In this document: piece by piece, positions 8,017 to 16,457 of the stretch
Layout of the letters: every line of letters starts with the position of its first letter
How positions within the stretch are numbered: the stretch's first letter is position 1
Assembly: GCF_000224785.1 (NCBI RefSeq)
Contig: NZ_AGAV01000015.1
Location: 186,001 to 250,000, forward strand
DNA from: Lentibacillus jeotgali
Lineage (GTDB): Bacteria; Bacillota; Bacilli; Bacillales; Amphibacillaceae
Reading direction: 5' to 3'
DNA length: 64,000 nucleotides
Translations under genes and position numbers: made by a program
Notes under the pieces: generated by a model
Databases searched by the model: none
The model's input: only the letters and a program-made list of their open reading frames with translations
What the model was told of the DNA's origin: nothing

Positions 8017-8943
8017 ATGAAAAAGAAAATCATCATTGATTGCGATCCCGGCCATGATGATGCGATGGCCATTTTACTGGCGGCATCGGGTGTAAGCAAT
8101 TTGCAGATTGAAGCGATTACGACTGTCGCCGGCAATGTCGGCGTTGGGAAAAACACTAAAAATGCACTAAGAATTTGCGATCTGTCTGGACTGCATACTG
8201 TACCGGTGGCGATGGGAGCTGACCGATCGCTCATCCGAGAGCCGTTGGAAGCAGCCCACGTACACGGCGAAAGCGGTCTTGATGGAACAGGGTTGCCGAA
8301 AGAGCCGATCAAGAAAGTGGCCGATGCGCATGCGGTTGATGTCCTCATTGAGAAGCTGCTGGCCTCTGATGGAGACATCACACTTGTACCAATTGGACCG
8401 CTGACAAACATTGCAATAGCTATGCGGAAAGAGCCGTTAATCATTCCGAAAATTAATGAAATCGCACTGATGGGCGGCGGTACATATGGCAACCGGACAC
8501 CCGCAGCCGAATTTAATATTTATGCAGATGCCGAAGCGGCCCGCATCGTGTTTGAGAGTGGCACGCCCATTAAGATGTTCGGGCTGGATGTCACGCATCA
8601 GGCACTGGCAACGCCTGATAAGCTGGAGGAACTGACGGCAATCGACAGCCCGGCTGCTGCAGCGGTTGCCGACATGATCACGTTTTACTCCGGTGCGTAC
8701 AAAGGAAATTTTGCGGGTGCTGCATTGCACGACCCCTGCCCGATCGCTTATTTAATTGATCCTTCTATTTTTGAGTTGAAGAAGGCAAGAGTGGATGTGG
8801 AGACAAAGGGTGAGTTCACATATGGCATGACTGTTGCCGACTTTAAGGGCAGGACAGGCAGAGCACCAAATGTCCAATTTGCAACCTGGCTGGATCAGGA
8901 AGGCTTTTGGCAGCTGTTTATGGATGCGCTGCGGTCGTATTGA
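8017..8943 (+). CDS. Nucleoside hydrolase (IunH/Rih family)
   Basis: Cytoplasmic enzyme that cleaves the N-glycosidic bond of nucleosides to free base plus ribose, for purine/pyrimidine salvage. The calcium-binding N-terminus reads IIIDCDPGHDDAMA (D8, D10, D14, D15). Other family blocks present are LVPIGPLTNIA, EFNIYADAEAA and HDPCPIAY. At 308 residues the length is normal. The start has GAGGTG 6 bases upstream and is preferred over an ATG 21 bases earlier. It is a single-gene unit; base specificity cannot be predicted from the sequence alone. Confidence 0.92.
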   Translation: MKKKIIIDCDPGHDDAMAILLAASGVSNLQIEAITTVAGNVGVGKNTKNALRICDLSGLHTVPVAMGADRSLIREPLEAAHVHGESGLDGTGLPKEPIKKVADAHAVDVLIEKLLASDGDITLVPIGPLTNIAIAMRKEPLIIPKINEIALMGGGTYGNRTPAAEFNIYADAEAARIVFESGTPIKMFGLDVTHQALATPDKLEELTAIDSPAAAAVADMITFYSGAYKGNFAGAALHDPCPIAYLIDPSIFELKKARVDVETKGEFTYGMTVADFKGRTGRAPNVQFATWLDQEGFWQLFMDALRSY

Positions 8944-8948
8944 ACCTT

Positions 8949-9137
8949 AAGTTGAGCGGGAAGGCCCAGAATTCGTGCGAGGGAGGGCTCAACTCGTCCA
9001 GGGGTGCTCTAAACTTGTGCGAGGAAGGCCTCAACCCGTGTAGGAAAGCCTTAAACTTGTGTGAGAGCCTAGCCAACTTGTGCAGGAAAGCTTTAAACTC
9101 GTGCGACAACTTCATAAATATATGCGATAGCCCAGGT
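8949..9137 (+). repeat. Array 1: nine imperfect 21-bp units, core AAC-TYGTGCGA
   Basis: Cores start at 8952, 8973, 8994, 9015, 9036, 9057, 9078, 9099 and 9120, an exact 21-bp step with no indels. Units share AA(C/T) followed by T(C/T)GTGC and a purine-rich second half such as GAGGAAGGCCTC. It begins within 10 bases of the nucleoside hydrolase stop codon and fills the gap to the convergent C45 hydrolase gene. The spacers are similar to one another, so it is not CRISPR. Confidence 0.85.
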
Positions 9138-9207
9138 CGCTTGCTCTTACTATGATTTCGCCCAGTAGCAGATCCCAAAAATCACTCTTTTAACGATAAT
9201 CGAAAGG

Positions 9208-10248
9208 CTATTCCATATTCGCTATGCCGAGCTGGGTGTCGAGCTTACCATGAATCGTTTCAGCAGTGGCATCTTCATCTTCCAACCATTCGGCAAAGTC
9301 AAACTCAACCGGATCCCGATCGCCGCCCAGAGCAAACCACGCCTTCAATTCTTTTGGAAAATAGGCGGACGTATGAATCGTGCCGGCCCAGCTCTTATAA
9401 AGGTCAGAGAAAATACCCTTATCTTTGTCATTGAACAAGCGAAATGCGTCATATGCACTGGCGGGCTGATTAGCTTTATGATCGATGATTTGCATTCGCC
9501 GCTTGGAGTCATCCAAATAATGGCGATTCTCATGCTGCAGCAGCTCAAAATGATTCGTGCAGATATTGGATTGCCGTACTTCAACGCCTCTTGGCGATGC
9601 CTCAATCACATAAGTTTGTTCATTTCGATCCATCACAACGTAGCTGAACGACCCGCGATGGGGAATTTCCTTCAGCAGTTGAATGGCATCATCAACAGTA
9701 GTGCATGTTTGAAGAATTATTCGGCCAATCATGTGGCAGACAAAACCGTCACCGGGCTTCCGGCGCTGCATGAAGTTGTAACCCATGACCAGGCCCTTTT
9801 CATTCATACCATCCATACGTCCGGTGATCCGCGATGCCGGACCAATGATTGCATAACCTTTATCACTTGGCTGGAAAAAGTCGTATCGACCGTCATAAGT
9901 GAGTGGATGATAATCATAATTGCGTACCATAAAATCCGATCCCGTTAAAATTGAGCAGCCGCTCGGTGTTGAGTTCATCCGGTAGTGGCCGAAATCACGC
10001 AGAACATTCTGCATCGGCATTTTGAGAGCATCACCGAGACCCAGCAGCTCATTCCAGATTCCTGGGGCAAAACGCGAAAACGCCTCTTTGGCTTCCGCTT
10101 CATCAATTGAAAAGCGCGGCTTTCGGATGCGCCAGTTGCCCTGGCGATTTCGGAGCACTGCTGAATCCTGCAGCATACACCCTTGCGTATAGCCAAAGTC
10201 ATAATGGTTGCCTCGGAATTGTGTGATATCAACATGTATGCTTGTCAT
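9208..10248 (-). CDS. C45-type N-terminal nucleophile hydrolase / acyltransferase
   Basis: A 346-residue protein of the acyl-CoA:6-aminopenicillanate acyltransferase-like (peptidase C45) family. These enzymes mature by self-cleavage before a cysteine. The predicted nucleophile is C98 in NSTPSGCSIL. The downstream blocks VRNYDYHP, GRMDGMNEKGLVMGYNF and SFSYVVMDRNEQTYVIEASP fit the family fold. The second ATG is chosen because AAAAGGG lies 9 bases before it and abuts the first ATG. Such proteins cleave or form small amide bonds; the natural substrate is unknown. No neighbour suggests a pathway. Confidence 0.82.
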   Translation of the reverse strand: MTSIHVDITQFRGNHYDFGYTQGCMLQDSAVLRNRQGNWRIRKPRFSIDEAEAKEAFSRFAPGIWNELLGLGDALKMPMQNVLRDFGHYRMNSTPSGCSILTGSDFMVRNYDYHPLTYDGRYDFFQPSDKGYAIIGPASRITGRMDGMNEKGLVMGYNFMQRRKPGDGFVCHMIGRIILQTCTTVDDAIQLLKEIPHRGSFSYVVMDRNEQTYVIEASPRGVEVRQSNICTNHFELLQHENRHYLDDSKRRMQIIDHKANQPASAYDAFRLFNDKDKGIFSDLYKSWAGTIHTSAYFPKELKAWFALGGDRDPVEFDFAEWLEDEDATAETIHGKLDTQLGIANME

Positions 10249-10462
10249 GGCATTCATCCCTTTTAGTATACTACCCCCATTTTACGTCAGCCCTTAAGAA
10301 AATAAAATTATCATGATTCAAAAAGCCACCGAAAGCACAGCAAACAGTGTGAACAAGAGCAGCATCAGATAGGGCAAGGCGCTATTACAGACAGAAATGC
10401 AGTTAAAAATAACTGCATCATAAGAGAATGGGAGTTAATATATTAATATTGGAAGTTAAGGA
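10249..10462. other. Intergenic gap, nothing recognised
   Basis: AT-rich sequence between the C45 hydrolase and the symporter, both on the minus strand. I see no convincing ORF, hairpin terminator or operator here. Confidence 0.5.
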
Positions 10463-11875
10463 TCAATTCCCGCCAGCATCTTTTTCATTTGGCTGGGGAT
10501 GCTTTCCGATGTCTTTTAAGTAAAAATCAAAGGAATTAAAATAGTCATCTTTTAACTGCTTGACTTCCCTGCTAAGCAGCAGTAGCGCAATAATATTCGG
10601 AACAGCCATTGCTGCAAGGCTGATATCAAGCAAGCTCCAAATCGCCTTAGCGCCTCCGACAGCCCCAATGAATAGAGAGACAACATATATAACTTTTACA
10701 ACCCAAACTGCCTTTGCCCCAAATAAAAATTCAGCCTGTTTTTCACCGTAATAAGATAAAACAATGACGGTTGATACCACGAAGAATAGTAATGCAATTG
10801 ATACGATATAACTTCCAATACTGCCGAGGCCTTCAGCAAAGGCAACGGAAGTGAGCCCAGATGGATCTTCAGTAAATCCCTCGTTTGTCCATACGCCAGT
10901 TGACAGGATGACAAATGCTGTTGCACTGCACACAATCAGTGTGTCAATAACGACTTCTGTTATTGCCCATAGACCCTGTCTTACCGGATGGTCCGTTTCT
11001 GCCGCTGCATGCACGATAGGCGCCGTACCGACACCTGCCTCATTCGAATATACACCTCGGGCAAAGCCCCATCTGACCGTCTGTGCGATTGCTGCGCCAC
11101 CAAATCCCCCTGCGGCTGCCATTGGCTGAAAAGCGTAGCTGAATATTAGACCAAGGACTTCCCCAATCATATCTGCATTTATGATCACAACAGCAAAGGC
11201 TGCGGCTAAATATAGAAATATCATTAACGGGACAAATTTCTCAGTGAAGCTTACAATTCGTTTAATACCGCCAATAATCACGATACCAACAATAATCATT
11301 GTTATAATACCTGTTATAACCGGACTTATATTAAAAGTTTCTTCAACAGTTAGTGCCAATGAATTACCTTGCACCATGATACTTGCCAATACTTCAAACA
11401 TCATGGCGGCAGCAAACCATACACCAAGCCACTTCATATTCAGTCCTTTTGTCATGTAATACATTGGCCCACCAACATACTCGCCTTTTGTATTTTTTTC
11501 TCTGTAATTTACTGCCAAAGTAACCTCGGAAAACTTGATGGCACCTGCGATTATGCTGATCATCCACATCCAAAAAATAGCCCCAGGCCCTCCGAACATG
11601 ATAGCGACGGGGACACCGGTTATATTGCCGGCGCCAATTGTACATGCCAGGGCTGATGTTAGCGATTGATAAGGGCTTACTGTACCTTTGCCTTTTGCAT
11701 TTGATTTTTTGAATATGCTTCCTATCGTTTGTTTAATAATGTAAGGGGCATAACGAAAATGAAAAAAACCTAGGCGTATAGTCAAAAATATGCCACTGAA
11801 TAGTAGCAGGATTATCATTGGAAGCCCCCAGATCCAATCTGAGACTGCTACAATAATGTGTAGTAAAGAATCCAT
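10463..11875 (-). CDS. Sodium:alanine/glycine symporter (AGCS family)
   Basis: A 470-residue integral membrane transporter with about ten hydrophobic segments, importing alanine, glycine or glutamine with Na+. Family signatures visible include the GGPGAIFWMW block, IACTIGAGNITGVP-like sequence near residue 75-90, and RGVYSNEAGVGTAPIVHAAA around 275-295. The start has GGAGGTCTAAA directly upstream. The C-terminal tail (KHPQPNEKDAGGN) is cytoplasmic. It stands alone. Choice among alanine, glycine and glutamine cannot be made here. Confidence 0.92.
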   Translation of the reverse strand: MDSLLHIIVAVSDWIWGLPMIILLLFSGIFLTIRLGFFHFRYAPYIIKQTIGSIFKKSNAKGKGTVSPYQSLTSALACTIGAGNITGVPVAIMFGGPGAIFWMWMISIIAGAIKFSEVTLAVNYREKNTKGEYVGGPMYYMTKGLNMKWLGVWFAAAMMFEVLASIMVQGNSLALTVEETFNISPVITGIITMIIVGIVIIGGIKRIVSFTEKFVPLMIFLYLAAAFAVVIINADMIGEVLGLIFSYAFQPMAAAGGFGGAAIAQTVRWGFARGVYSNEAGVGTAPIVHAAAETDHPVRQGLWAITEVVIDTLIVCSATAFVILSTGVWTNEGFTEDPSGLTSVAFAEGLGSIGSYIVSIALLFFVVSTVIVLSYYGEKQAEFLFGAKAVWVVKVIYVVSLFIGAVGGAKAIWSLLDISLAAMAVPNIIALLLLSREVKQLKDDYFNSFDFYLKDIGKHPQPNEKDAGGN

Positions 11876-11918
11876 TTTAGACCTCCGTTAAATTGGAATT
11901 ATTTGAGTTCAAAGATTG

Positions 11919-12021
11919 TTAAGCTGAACCAAGTGAGCCCCGGTGCCCGGTTGCTTTGGCCATACAGCCAGCAAGTACGTCATAGCCAGGTTCTTTGATA
12001 CCGATTTCATAAAGTAGTTCC
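11919..12021 (-). pseudogene. Short gene remnant, possibly an iron-alcohol dehydrogenase C-terminus
   Basis: One minus-strand frame reads ELLYEIGIKEPGYDVLAG, then CMAKATGHRGSLGSA and a stop. This resembles the helical C-terminal part of Fe-dependent alcohol dehydrogenases (LGI-x-E-x-x-x-x-LA...AT). A TGA lies just upstream in frame and there is no start codon or RBS. The family guess is weak. Confidence 0.3.
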
Positions 12022-12363
12022 TCGATAAGTCAAATTATCAGTTTTCTCATCACATGCTACTCTCCTAAACTAATCTCTATTATTCTAGCGCTTGAGATGT
12101 TGTTGTTGATTCCTGACTGGGGATATAAATAGTTTTTATTTTACCGAGATCAGACTAATCTGTCAAATTGCGTTAAGGATTTTAGTGACTTAGGAAAAAC
12201 TATTTAAATTCAATGAAGGTAGCGGGTGGGGTTAAAACAAGTGATCTGTAAATATGTAATATGGTCTATTTAAATAACCGCTACGTCTGGTAAAATGGAG
12301 AATGTACAATATGGCTATTCTGGGTGGTGGCTCACTCCCTTTTAAGAAAGGGGGTGATGCGAT

Positions 12364-12444
12364 ATAACAGTATTTGAGACGCTGGTTCTGATGATTTCGT
12401 TTGGAACGCTGGTCACGATGATACTGTCTGACATGAAAAAATAA
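12364..12444 (+). CDS. Holin-like type I toxin, start codon reads ATA
   Basis: A 26-residue hydrophobic peptide with the Hol_Tox pattern TVFETLVLMISFGTLVTMI and a SDMKK tail. AAAGGGGGTG lies correctly upstream, but the codon in the start position is ATA where related loci have ATG. The downstream leader (12445-12558), with its CCACCC...GGGTGATTATTTGTC segment and final GC-rich hairpin, is the arrangement I associate with these Bacillaceae toxin loci. There an antisense RNA on the other strand is thought to silence the toxin. Either translation starts at ATA at a low rate or the toxin is dead. Confidence 0.6.
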   Translation: MTVFETLVLMISFGTLVTMILSDMKK

Positions 12445-12528
12445 CCACCCTATGAGCCTGGCAAGCATGTAGGGTGATTATTTGTCACGAAGCATGTGAG
12501 CCGCCCCTTTGAAGGGCTATTGTACACG

Positions 12529-12558
12529 GCCGCCAGTGTTCAGCACTGGCGGTTTTTT
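12529..12558 (+). terminator. Terminator of the toxin transcript
   Basis: CCGCCAGTG pairs with CACTGGCGG across a short loop, followed by TTTTTT. It is the conserved 3' end of the holin-like toxin locus. Confidence 0.85.
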
Positions 12559-12629
12559 CTTATCTTTAGTATAACGGATTTTGCAGGAAATGAACACAGT
12601 AATATACAGGGTGATTTAAATAAAGTAAT

Positions 12630-12664
12630 CGAACACTTGTTTTGGTTTGGTTTTATGGTATAAT
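12630..12664 (+). promoter_or_regulatory. SOS (LexA/DinR) box overlapping a promoter
   Basis: CGAACACTTGTTTT at 12630-12643 is close to the Bacillus LexA consensus CGAAC-N4-GTTYC. Its TTGTTT half forms a plausible -35, with TATAAT at 12659-12664 after a 16-base spacer. This is the arrangement used for DNA-damage-inducible genes. Confidence 0.6.
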
Positions 12665-12722
12665 AAATGCAGCGACAACATCCCGGTCATTCCACTTCAT
12701 AACCCCCAATGGATATGGTGAA

Positions 12723-12923
12723 ATGTTATTAGCTACAACCGTACACGAACGAACAGACAGCTCCAAGTATACCAAGCATGATCAGCTGTTTATAAAGTTG
12801 ACTCAAACCTTCTTCAAAGAATTCATCGATGTATTTTTCCCGGACGTTCACAGACATATTAATGATCATCATACGACATTTTTGTCCGAAGAAGTCAATA
12901 TGGATCCGGGGTTTTTTATTTAA
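12723..12923 (+). pseudogene. Truncated Rpn-type (PD-(D/E)XK) recombination-promoting nuclease gene
   Basis: The frame contains YTKHDQLFIKLTQTFFKEF, then DVFFPDVHRHI and TTFLSEEV. This is the N-terminal signature of Rpn/YhgA-like putative transposase-nucleases of about 250-320 residues. It stops after about 66 residues, before any catalytic motif. The start is unclear and lacks a good RBS. It is probably a remnant left when the SOS-controlled region was rearranged. Confidence 0.6.
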
Positions 12924-13259
12924 TAAACAGAAACTTTAGACACTTTCATCCGTATGAAATAAAGGAATTTCAAATTATATTGTCGAAATAGTCTAAGTAT
13001 CTGCTTTTATCGAGCGATATGGTTAGGGAGATATACTATACCATCCGTGATCCCGTTATTACATAAACTTAAATATGCACAGCAGGGGTGATGTTTCGTG
13101 AATCATGTTGGGCCGCTTGTATACGATCTTTTAGCTGACATTTGTATTGACGGTTTTTTATGTTGTATTTGATTTGCAAGGGCTTGGGCTGTTTGTATTT
13201 CAGACGGTTATTCATTGATAAAATAAGTACAGCAGTTCAATTTAAAGGGAGATATGAAC
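12924..13259. other. Intergenic gap before coaW
   Basis: AT-rich sequence. A possible 24-residue frame begins with GTG at about 13099 after GGGGTGATG, but nothing supports it as a gene. No clear terminator or riboswitch was seen. Confidence 0.4.
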
Positions 13260-14075
13260 ATGCAACCAACAAAAATAGGCATTGATGCCGGGGGAACACT
13301 TATAAAAGTGGCATACACTGAAAATAGAAGAATTCATTACCAGTCTTTTCGCTCCGGGGCGGTTGATGATGTCGTGAAGTGGATTGGTGAACACTTTAAA
13401 AACCCCGACATATGTGTAACAGGCGGGAAGAGTGAAGTGCTGGCCGAAAAAATGAACAATCCGGCTAAAACAGTTATCGAATTTGATGCCACCACCCAGG
13501 GCATTACATATCTGGCGGATCAGCAAGATAAATCTCTTGGCGGCGATTTTCTATTTGTCAATGTCGGTACTGGGACGTCCATGCACTATGTCCAGGATGG
13601 CAGGCAAGAGCGTGTTGGCGGCTCCGGTATCGGTGGTGGTACGTTGCTCGGATTAGCTTTTTTAACCACGGGTATGCAGGATTATGAACAGATTGTCCGG
13701 GGTGCTCGTGACGGTGACCGGGAGAATGTGGATTTGAAAGTGAAAGATATCTTTGAAGGGGCTCTACCGCCTATTTCCGGTGACCTGACTGCCAGCAACT
13801 TCGGGAAGACAGAAGCGATGATGCTGGAGCCGCCTTCCAATCCGGATATTTTAGCAGCCAATATCGGTTTTATCGGTGAGGTGATTGTGACCATCAGTAG
13901 TCAGATGGCAGGACAGTATGACGCTGAGGCGATCGTTTATGTCGGCTCGTCATTCCGTTCCAATCCGCTATTGCAGGAAATTATTGAAATGTATGCCGGG
14001 ATGATAGGAAAAAAGCCGGTATTCTTAGATCATGGTGAATACAGCGGGGCTGTCGGAGCATTGCTGTCGCTTTGA
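13260..14075 (+). CDS. coaW: Type II pantothenate kinase
   Basis: Cytoplasmic enzyme phosphorylating pantothenate, the first step of coenzyme A synthesis. It belongs to the type II (eukaryote-like, Staphylococcus/B. anthracis) class of the ASKHA fold. Visible blocks are the phosphate-binding loop IGIDAGGTLIK near the N-terminus, the second motif VNVGTGTSMHYV, and GSGIGGGTLLGL. The adenosine-binding region is IVYVGSSFRSNPLL, with a terminal YSGAVGALL. The second ATG has AAAGGGAG at 8 bases and is preferred to the one 6 bases earlier. The 271-residue length is normal. It is a single-gene unit. Confidence 0.93.
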   Translation: MQPTKIGIDAGGTLIKVAYTENRRIHYQSFRSGAVDDVVKWIGEHFKNPDICVTGGKSEVLAEKMNNPAKTVIEFDATTQGITYLADQQDKSLGGDFLFVNVGTGTSMHYVQDGRQERVGGSGIGGGTLLGLAFLTTGMQDYEQIVRGARDGDRENVDLKVKDIFEGALPPISGDLTASNFGKTEAMMLEPPSNPDILAANIGFIGEVIVTISSQMAGQYDAEAIVYVGSSFRSNPLLQEIIEMYAGMIGKKPVFLDHGEYSGAVGALLSL

Positions 14076-14156
14076 TTTAGAAGGGAGTATATCAATTGGA
14101 ATTGCTGTTCCATCTGCCTTATTCCTGCTGTGAATCTGGTATAATTATACTATGCA

Positions 14157-14191
14157 AAAAACGGGAAGAGATTTAAAAGTTTCCGTTTTAA
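14157..14191 (+). terminator. Hairpin downstream of coaW
   Basis: AAAACGGGAA pairs with TTTCCGTTTT, flanked by A and T tracts, so it could work on both strands. A TATAAT-like box lies just upstream. Confidence 0.5.
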
Positions 14192-14228
14192 AAATCTTAA
14201 AAAGCAAAAAGGCAGGTGAACATGTGGT

Positions 14229-14585
14229 ATGACGTTAGAAGGCAGCATTCCAGCTATTATCTTTTTTATTCTATTTATTATTATTGCATTGGCCGTAAGT
14301 TATCTGTATGGCTGGAAAATGATCGAAATGACCGGCTTATTTGGCTCGCAGACATTTGTCGCAAGTATCATTAATTTATTTCTGTGGGTACTCGCGGTAT
14401 TCGGATGGTTTCTCTATACTGCGGGGCGTGGCGAGGAACTATTCTTCGGCGGATTGGTGCTCGGGGCTGTTTTGTTTGTTCTGGGTGAAGCAGCACTTAT
14501 CATCACATTGTTTCTCAGACGGGAAAGATTTATAGAGACCTATCACGAGCAGTCTGATAGGAGCAATGTCCCGGAACGGGAATAA
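14229..14585 (+). CDS. Small four-helix membrane protein, unknown
   Basis: A 118-residue protein with hydrophobic segments at about 8-27, 43-63 and 71-92, and a charged, Glu/Arg-rich C-terminal tail that should be cytoplasmic. The only weak Shine-Dalgarno candidate is AGGTGAA, about 10 bases upstream. I do not recognise the family. It is probably a single-gene unit. Confidence 0.6.
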   Translation: MTLEGSIPAIIFFILFIIIALAVSYLYGWKMIEMTGLFGSQTFVASIINLFLWVLAVFGWFLYTAGRGEELFFGGLVLGAVLFVLGEAALIITLFLRRERFIETYHEQSDRSNVPERE

Positions 14586-14673
14586 TGGGAGTTTCAAAGA
14601 AGGATACACAAATGTGTTGCAGCAGGGAATGTCCGGTTAACAACATAGCAAGTCAACCAAGGAGAAAATTGAC

Positions 14674-15230
14674 ATGAAATCGGAAAAAGAAAAAATGCTA
14701 AATGGGGAGCTGTATGATGCTCAGGACCCTCAATTAAAAGCAGAACGTGAGCAGGCGCGCAAGTTAACAAGATTATTCAACCAGACCCTGGAAACAGACG
14801 ATTTGAAACGTGTTGAGCTGCTGAATCAGCTTTTTGGCTCAACCGGAGAAAATATCGATATTGAGCCTTCTTTCCGCTGCGACTATGGCTACAACATACA
14901 TGCGGGCGAAAATTTCTATGCCAATTTTGATTGTGTGATTCTGGATGTATGTCATGTCAGGTTAGGTGATAACTGCCTGCTTGGGCCAAGCGTACATATT
15001 TATACGGCAACACATCCAATTGATTCAATTGCACGGATTTCTGGAGAAGAATATGGCAAGCCAGTGACTATAGGAAGTAATGTTGGATCGGCGGACAGGC
15101 TCTCATCAATCCGGGCGTTACGATTGGCAATAACGCCGTAATCACCTCCGGGGCGGTTGTGACAAAGGATGTGCCCGATAATGTGATTGCAGGCGGAAAC
15201 CCTGCGAAAGTTATTAAACAGATTGGCTGA
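14674..15230 (+). pseudogene. maa: Maltose O-acetyltransferase gene broken by a one-base frameshift
   Basis: Left-handed beta-helix (hexapeptide) acetyltransferase of the Maa/NodL group, which acetylates sugars with acetyl-CoA. The first 134 residues read normally (MKSEKEKMLNGELYDAQDP, then CDYGYNIHAGENFYANFDCV, HIYTATHPID and [10 protein letters not shown]). One T is missing from a short T run near 15082-15084, where TTTGGATC is expected. The remaining codons continue in another frame as [15 protein letters not shown], then [19 protein letters not shown], and end at 15230. The restored length would be 185 residues, the family norm. It is either a recent pseudogene or a sequencing error. The RBS AAGGAGAAAA precedes the ATG. 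Confidence 0.88.
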
Positions 15231-15236
15231 GTGAAA

Positions 15237-15274
15237 AAAAGACCATCAATCGAATAGAAATTGATGGTCTTTTT
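15237..15274 (+). terminator. Bidirectional terminator
   Basis: AAAAAGACCATCAAT pairs with ATTGATGGTCTTTTTT. It has A and T tracts on both sides and serves the converging acetyltransferase and CarD-like genes. Confidence 0.88.
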
Positions 15275-15297
15275 TAAGATTCTTCGAGCAAGATAGA

Positions 15298-15798
15298 TTA
15301 GGCTGTTTGTTTGATTTGGCTGTTAATCAGCTTAGCTATATTTTCATAAGATGTATCAAGTGATATGGCCAATTCCTTAAACATAATGCTCTTAATATAC
15401 TCTAATAGTTTCCGGTCTTGGTCCTGCATTTTGATTTGCCTTCTGTGTGTCTCTAATTCTCTCCGCAATAACGTATTGGCCACCTTGCAAATATCTGTAC
15501 GATTACCGGTGTTGATCAGACTGCTATAATGTTTATGTCGCTGTCTGGCATCATCGATCCATTGAATGCCCTGATCCTTGAAAGAGTGTAAAACCCTTTC
15601 TGCTTCGTCTTTGTCCATAATGGCCAGCATTATTGACTGATCATTGTTGACAGGTGTGTTTATCGTTAATTCTGGAGATTCAATCGGATGCATGACATAA
15701 TAAGTTCTCCTCGAATTACTGTAATCTCTTTCACTTATATCATCAATCTTGCACAATCCATGTGTGGAATAGATTATTGTATCCCCAATATTAAACAT
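15298..15798 (-). CDS. CarD/CdnL-type transcription regulator
   Basis: A 166-residue protein with an N-terminal RNA polymerase-interacting domain (MFNIGDTIIYSTHGLCKIDDI, YVMHP) like CarD/CdnL/TRCF-RID. A mainly helical C-terminal half carries IQWIDDARQRHKHYSSLI. CarD proteins bind the RNA polymerase beta subunit and stabilise open promoter complexes. The internal ATG with GGGAGG 7 bases upstream is preferred over an earlier in-frame start. It is transcribed divergently from a MarR-type regulator. Confidence 0.85.
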   Translation of the reverse strand: MFNIGDTIIYSTHGLCKIDDISERDYSNSRRTYYVMHPIESPELTINTPVNNDQSIMLAIMDKDEAERVLHSFKDQGIQWIDDARQRHKHYSSLINTGNRTDICKVANTLLRRELETHRRQIKMQDQDRKLLEYIKSIMFKELAISLDTSYENIAKLINSQIKQTA

Positions 15799-15878
15799 TC
15801 GGATTCCTCCCAAATACAGAATCGTCAACTCAGTTTACTATAATAGTATATACCTGTCTTGCAAAAATGTCAATTAGG

Positions 15879-15907
15879 TTGACAATATAGTTCAGTTTTT
15901 GTATAGT
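15879..15907 (+). promoter_or_regulatory. Sigma-A promoter of the MarR-type gene
   Basis: TTGACA at 15879-15884 and TATAGT at 15902-15907 are separated by 17 bases, about 30 bases upstream of the TTG start. This is a near-consensus vegetative promoter. Confidence 0.75.
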
Positions 15908-15938
15908 TAGGTCGGAAAAATTGATAGGAGCGATCGAG

Positions 15939-16367
15939 TTGAGTCAAGAATATAAAAACCTGGATTTAATTGATGCATTGAGCGAGCGCCATCACCAGCT
16001 TCGGAAAATAACCGAACAATTATGGAATGAGAACAGTGATATTAAATTGTCAAACTCTGAATGGTTCATTATGGCAAGAATATACGAAAAGCAGCCTGCC
16101 ATCGCCTACGTTACAAAGAATGTGGATATTTCCAGGCAAGCCACTCATAAATTTATAAAGAAACTTGAAGCTAAAGGCTTAGTTGAAATCAATAGCGTGA
16201 AAGACAATAAAAAGAATAAGCATATCCGGTTAACCGAATTAGGCGAAGAATGTTATGAAAAAAATGAAGCACTGAAAGCGGAACAGGAGAGAAAAATCGC
16301 CGATAAAATCGGTTATGAGCAATTGCAGCTTCTTAAAGATATATTGAAAGCTGATTGGGGCTTATAA
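15939..16367 (+). CDS. MarR-family transcriptional regulator
   Basis: A 142-residue winged helix-turn-helix protein. The recognition region reads AYVTKNVDISRQATHKFIKK and the wing is NSVKDNKKNKHIRLT. Dimerisation helices lie at both ends. The start is TTG, with TAGGAG 8 bases upstream. No obvious target gene is adjacent. A palindrome near the promoter was not found, so the ligand and regulon are unknown. Confidence 0.85.
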   Translation: MSQEYKNLDLIDALSERHHQLRKITEQLWNENSDIKLSNSEWFIMARIYEKQPAIAYVTKNVDISRQATHKFIKKLEAKGLVEINSVKDNKKNKHIRLTELGEECYEKNEALKAEQERKIADKIGYEQLQLLKDILKADWGL

Positions 16368-16419
16368 TCGTTCGGTAAATGTTGGTTGCCATGTTCCTGA
16401 AAAAATAAGTGAAACGTCA

Positions 16420-16457
16420 CCAGCCGATTGGTTTTTTGAAAATCAGTCGGCTTTTTT
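16420..16457 (+). terminator. Terminator after the MarR-type gene
   Basis: AGCCGATT pairs with AATCAGTCGGCT (one bulge), followed by TTTTTT. Confidence 0.75.

Noticed and set aside
8907-9155. 82-codon open frame through array 1 giving heptad repeats such as LNLCEEG
   Set aside because: It starts inside the nucleoside hydrolase gene in another frame and has no RBS. The open frame follows from a stop-free 21-bp repeat.
12232-12468. 78-codon minus-strand ORF over the toxin gene
   Set aside because: It is the antisense shadow of the Hol_Tox coding region and lacks initiation signals; any antisense product is more likely an RNA.
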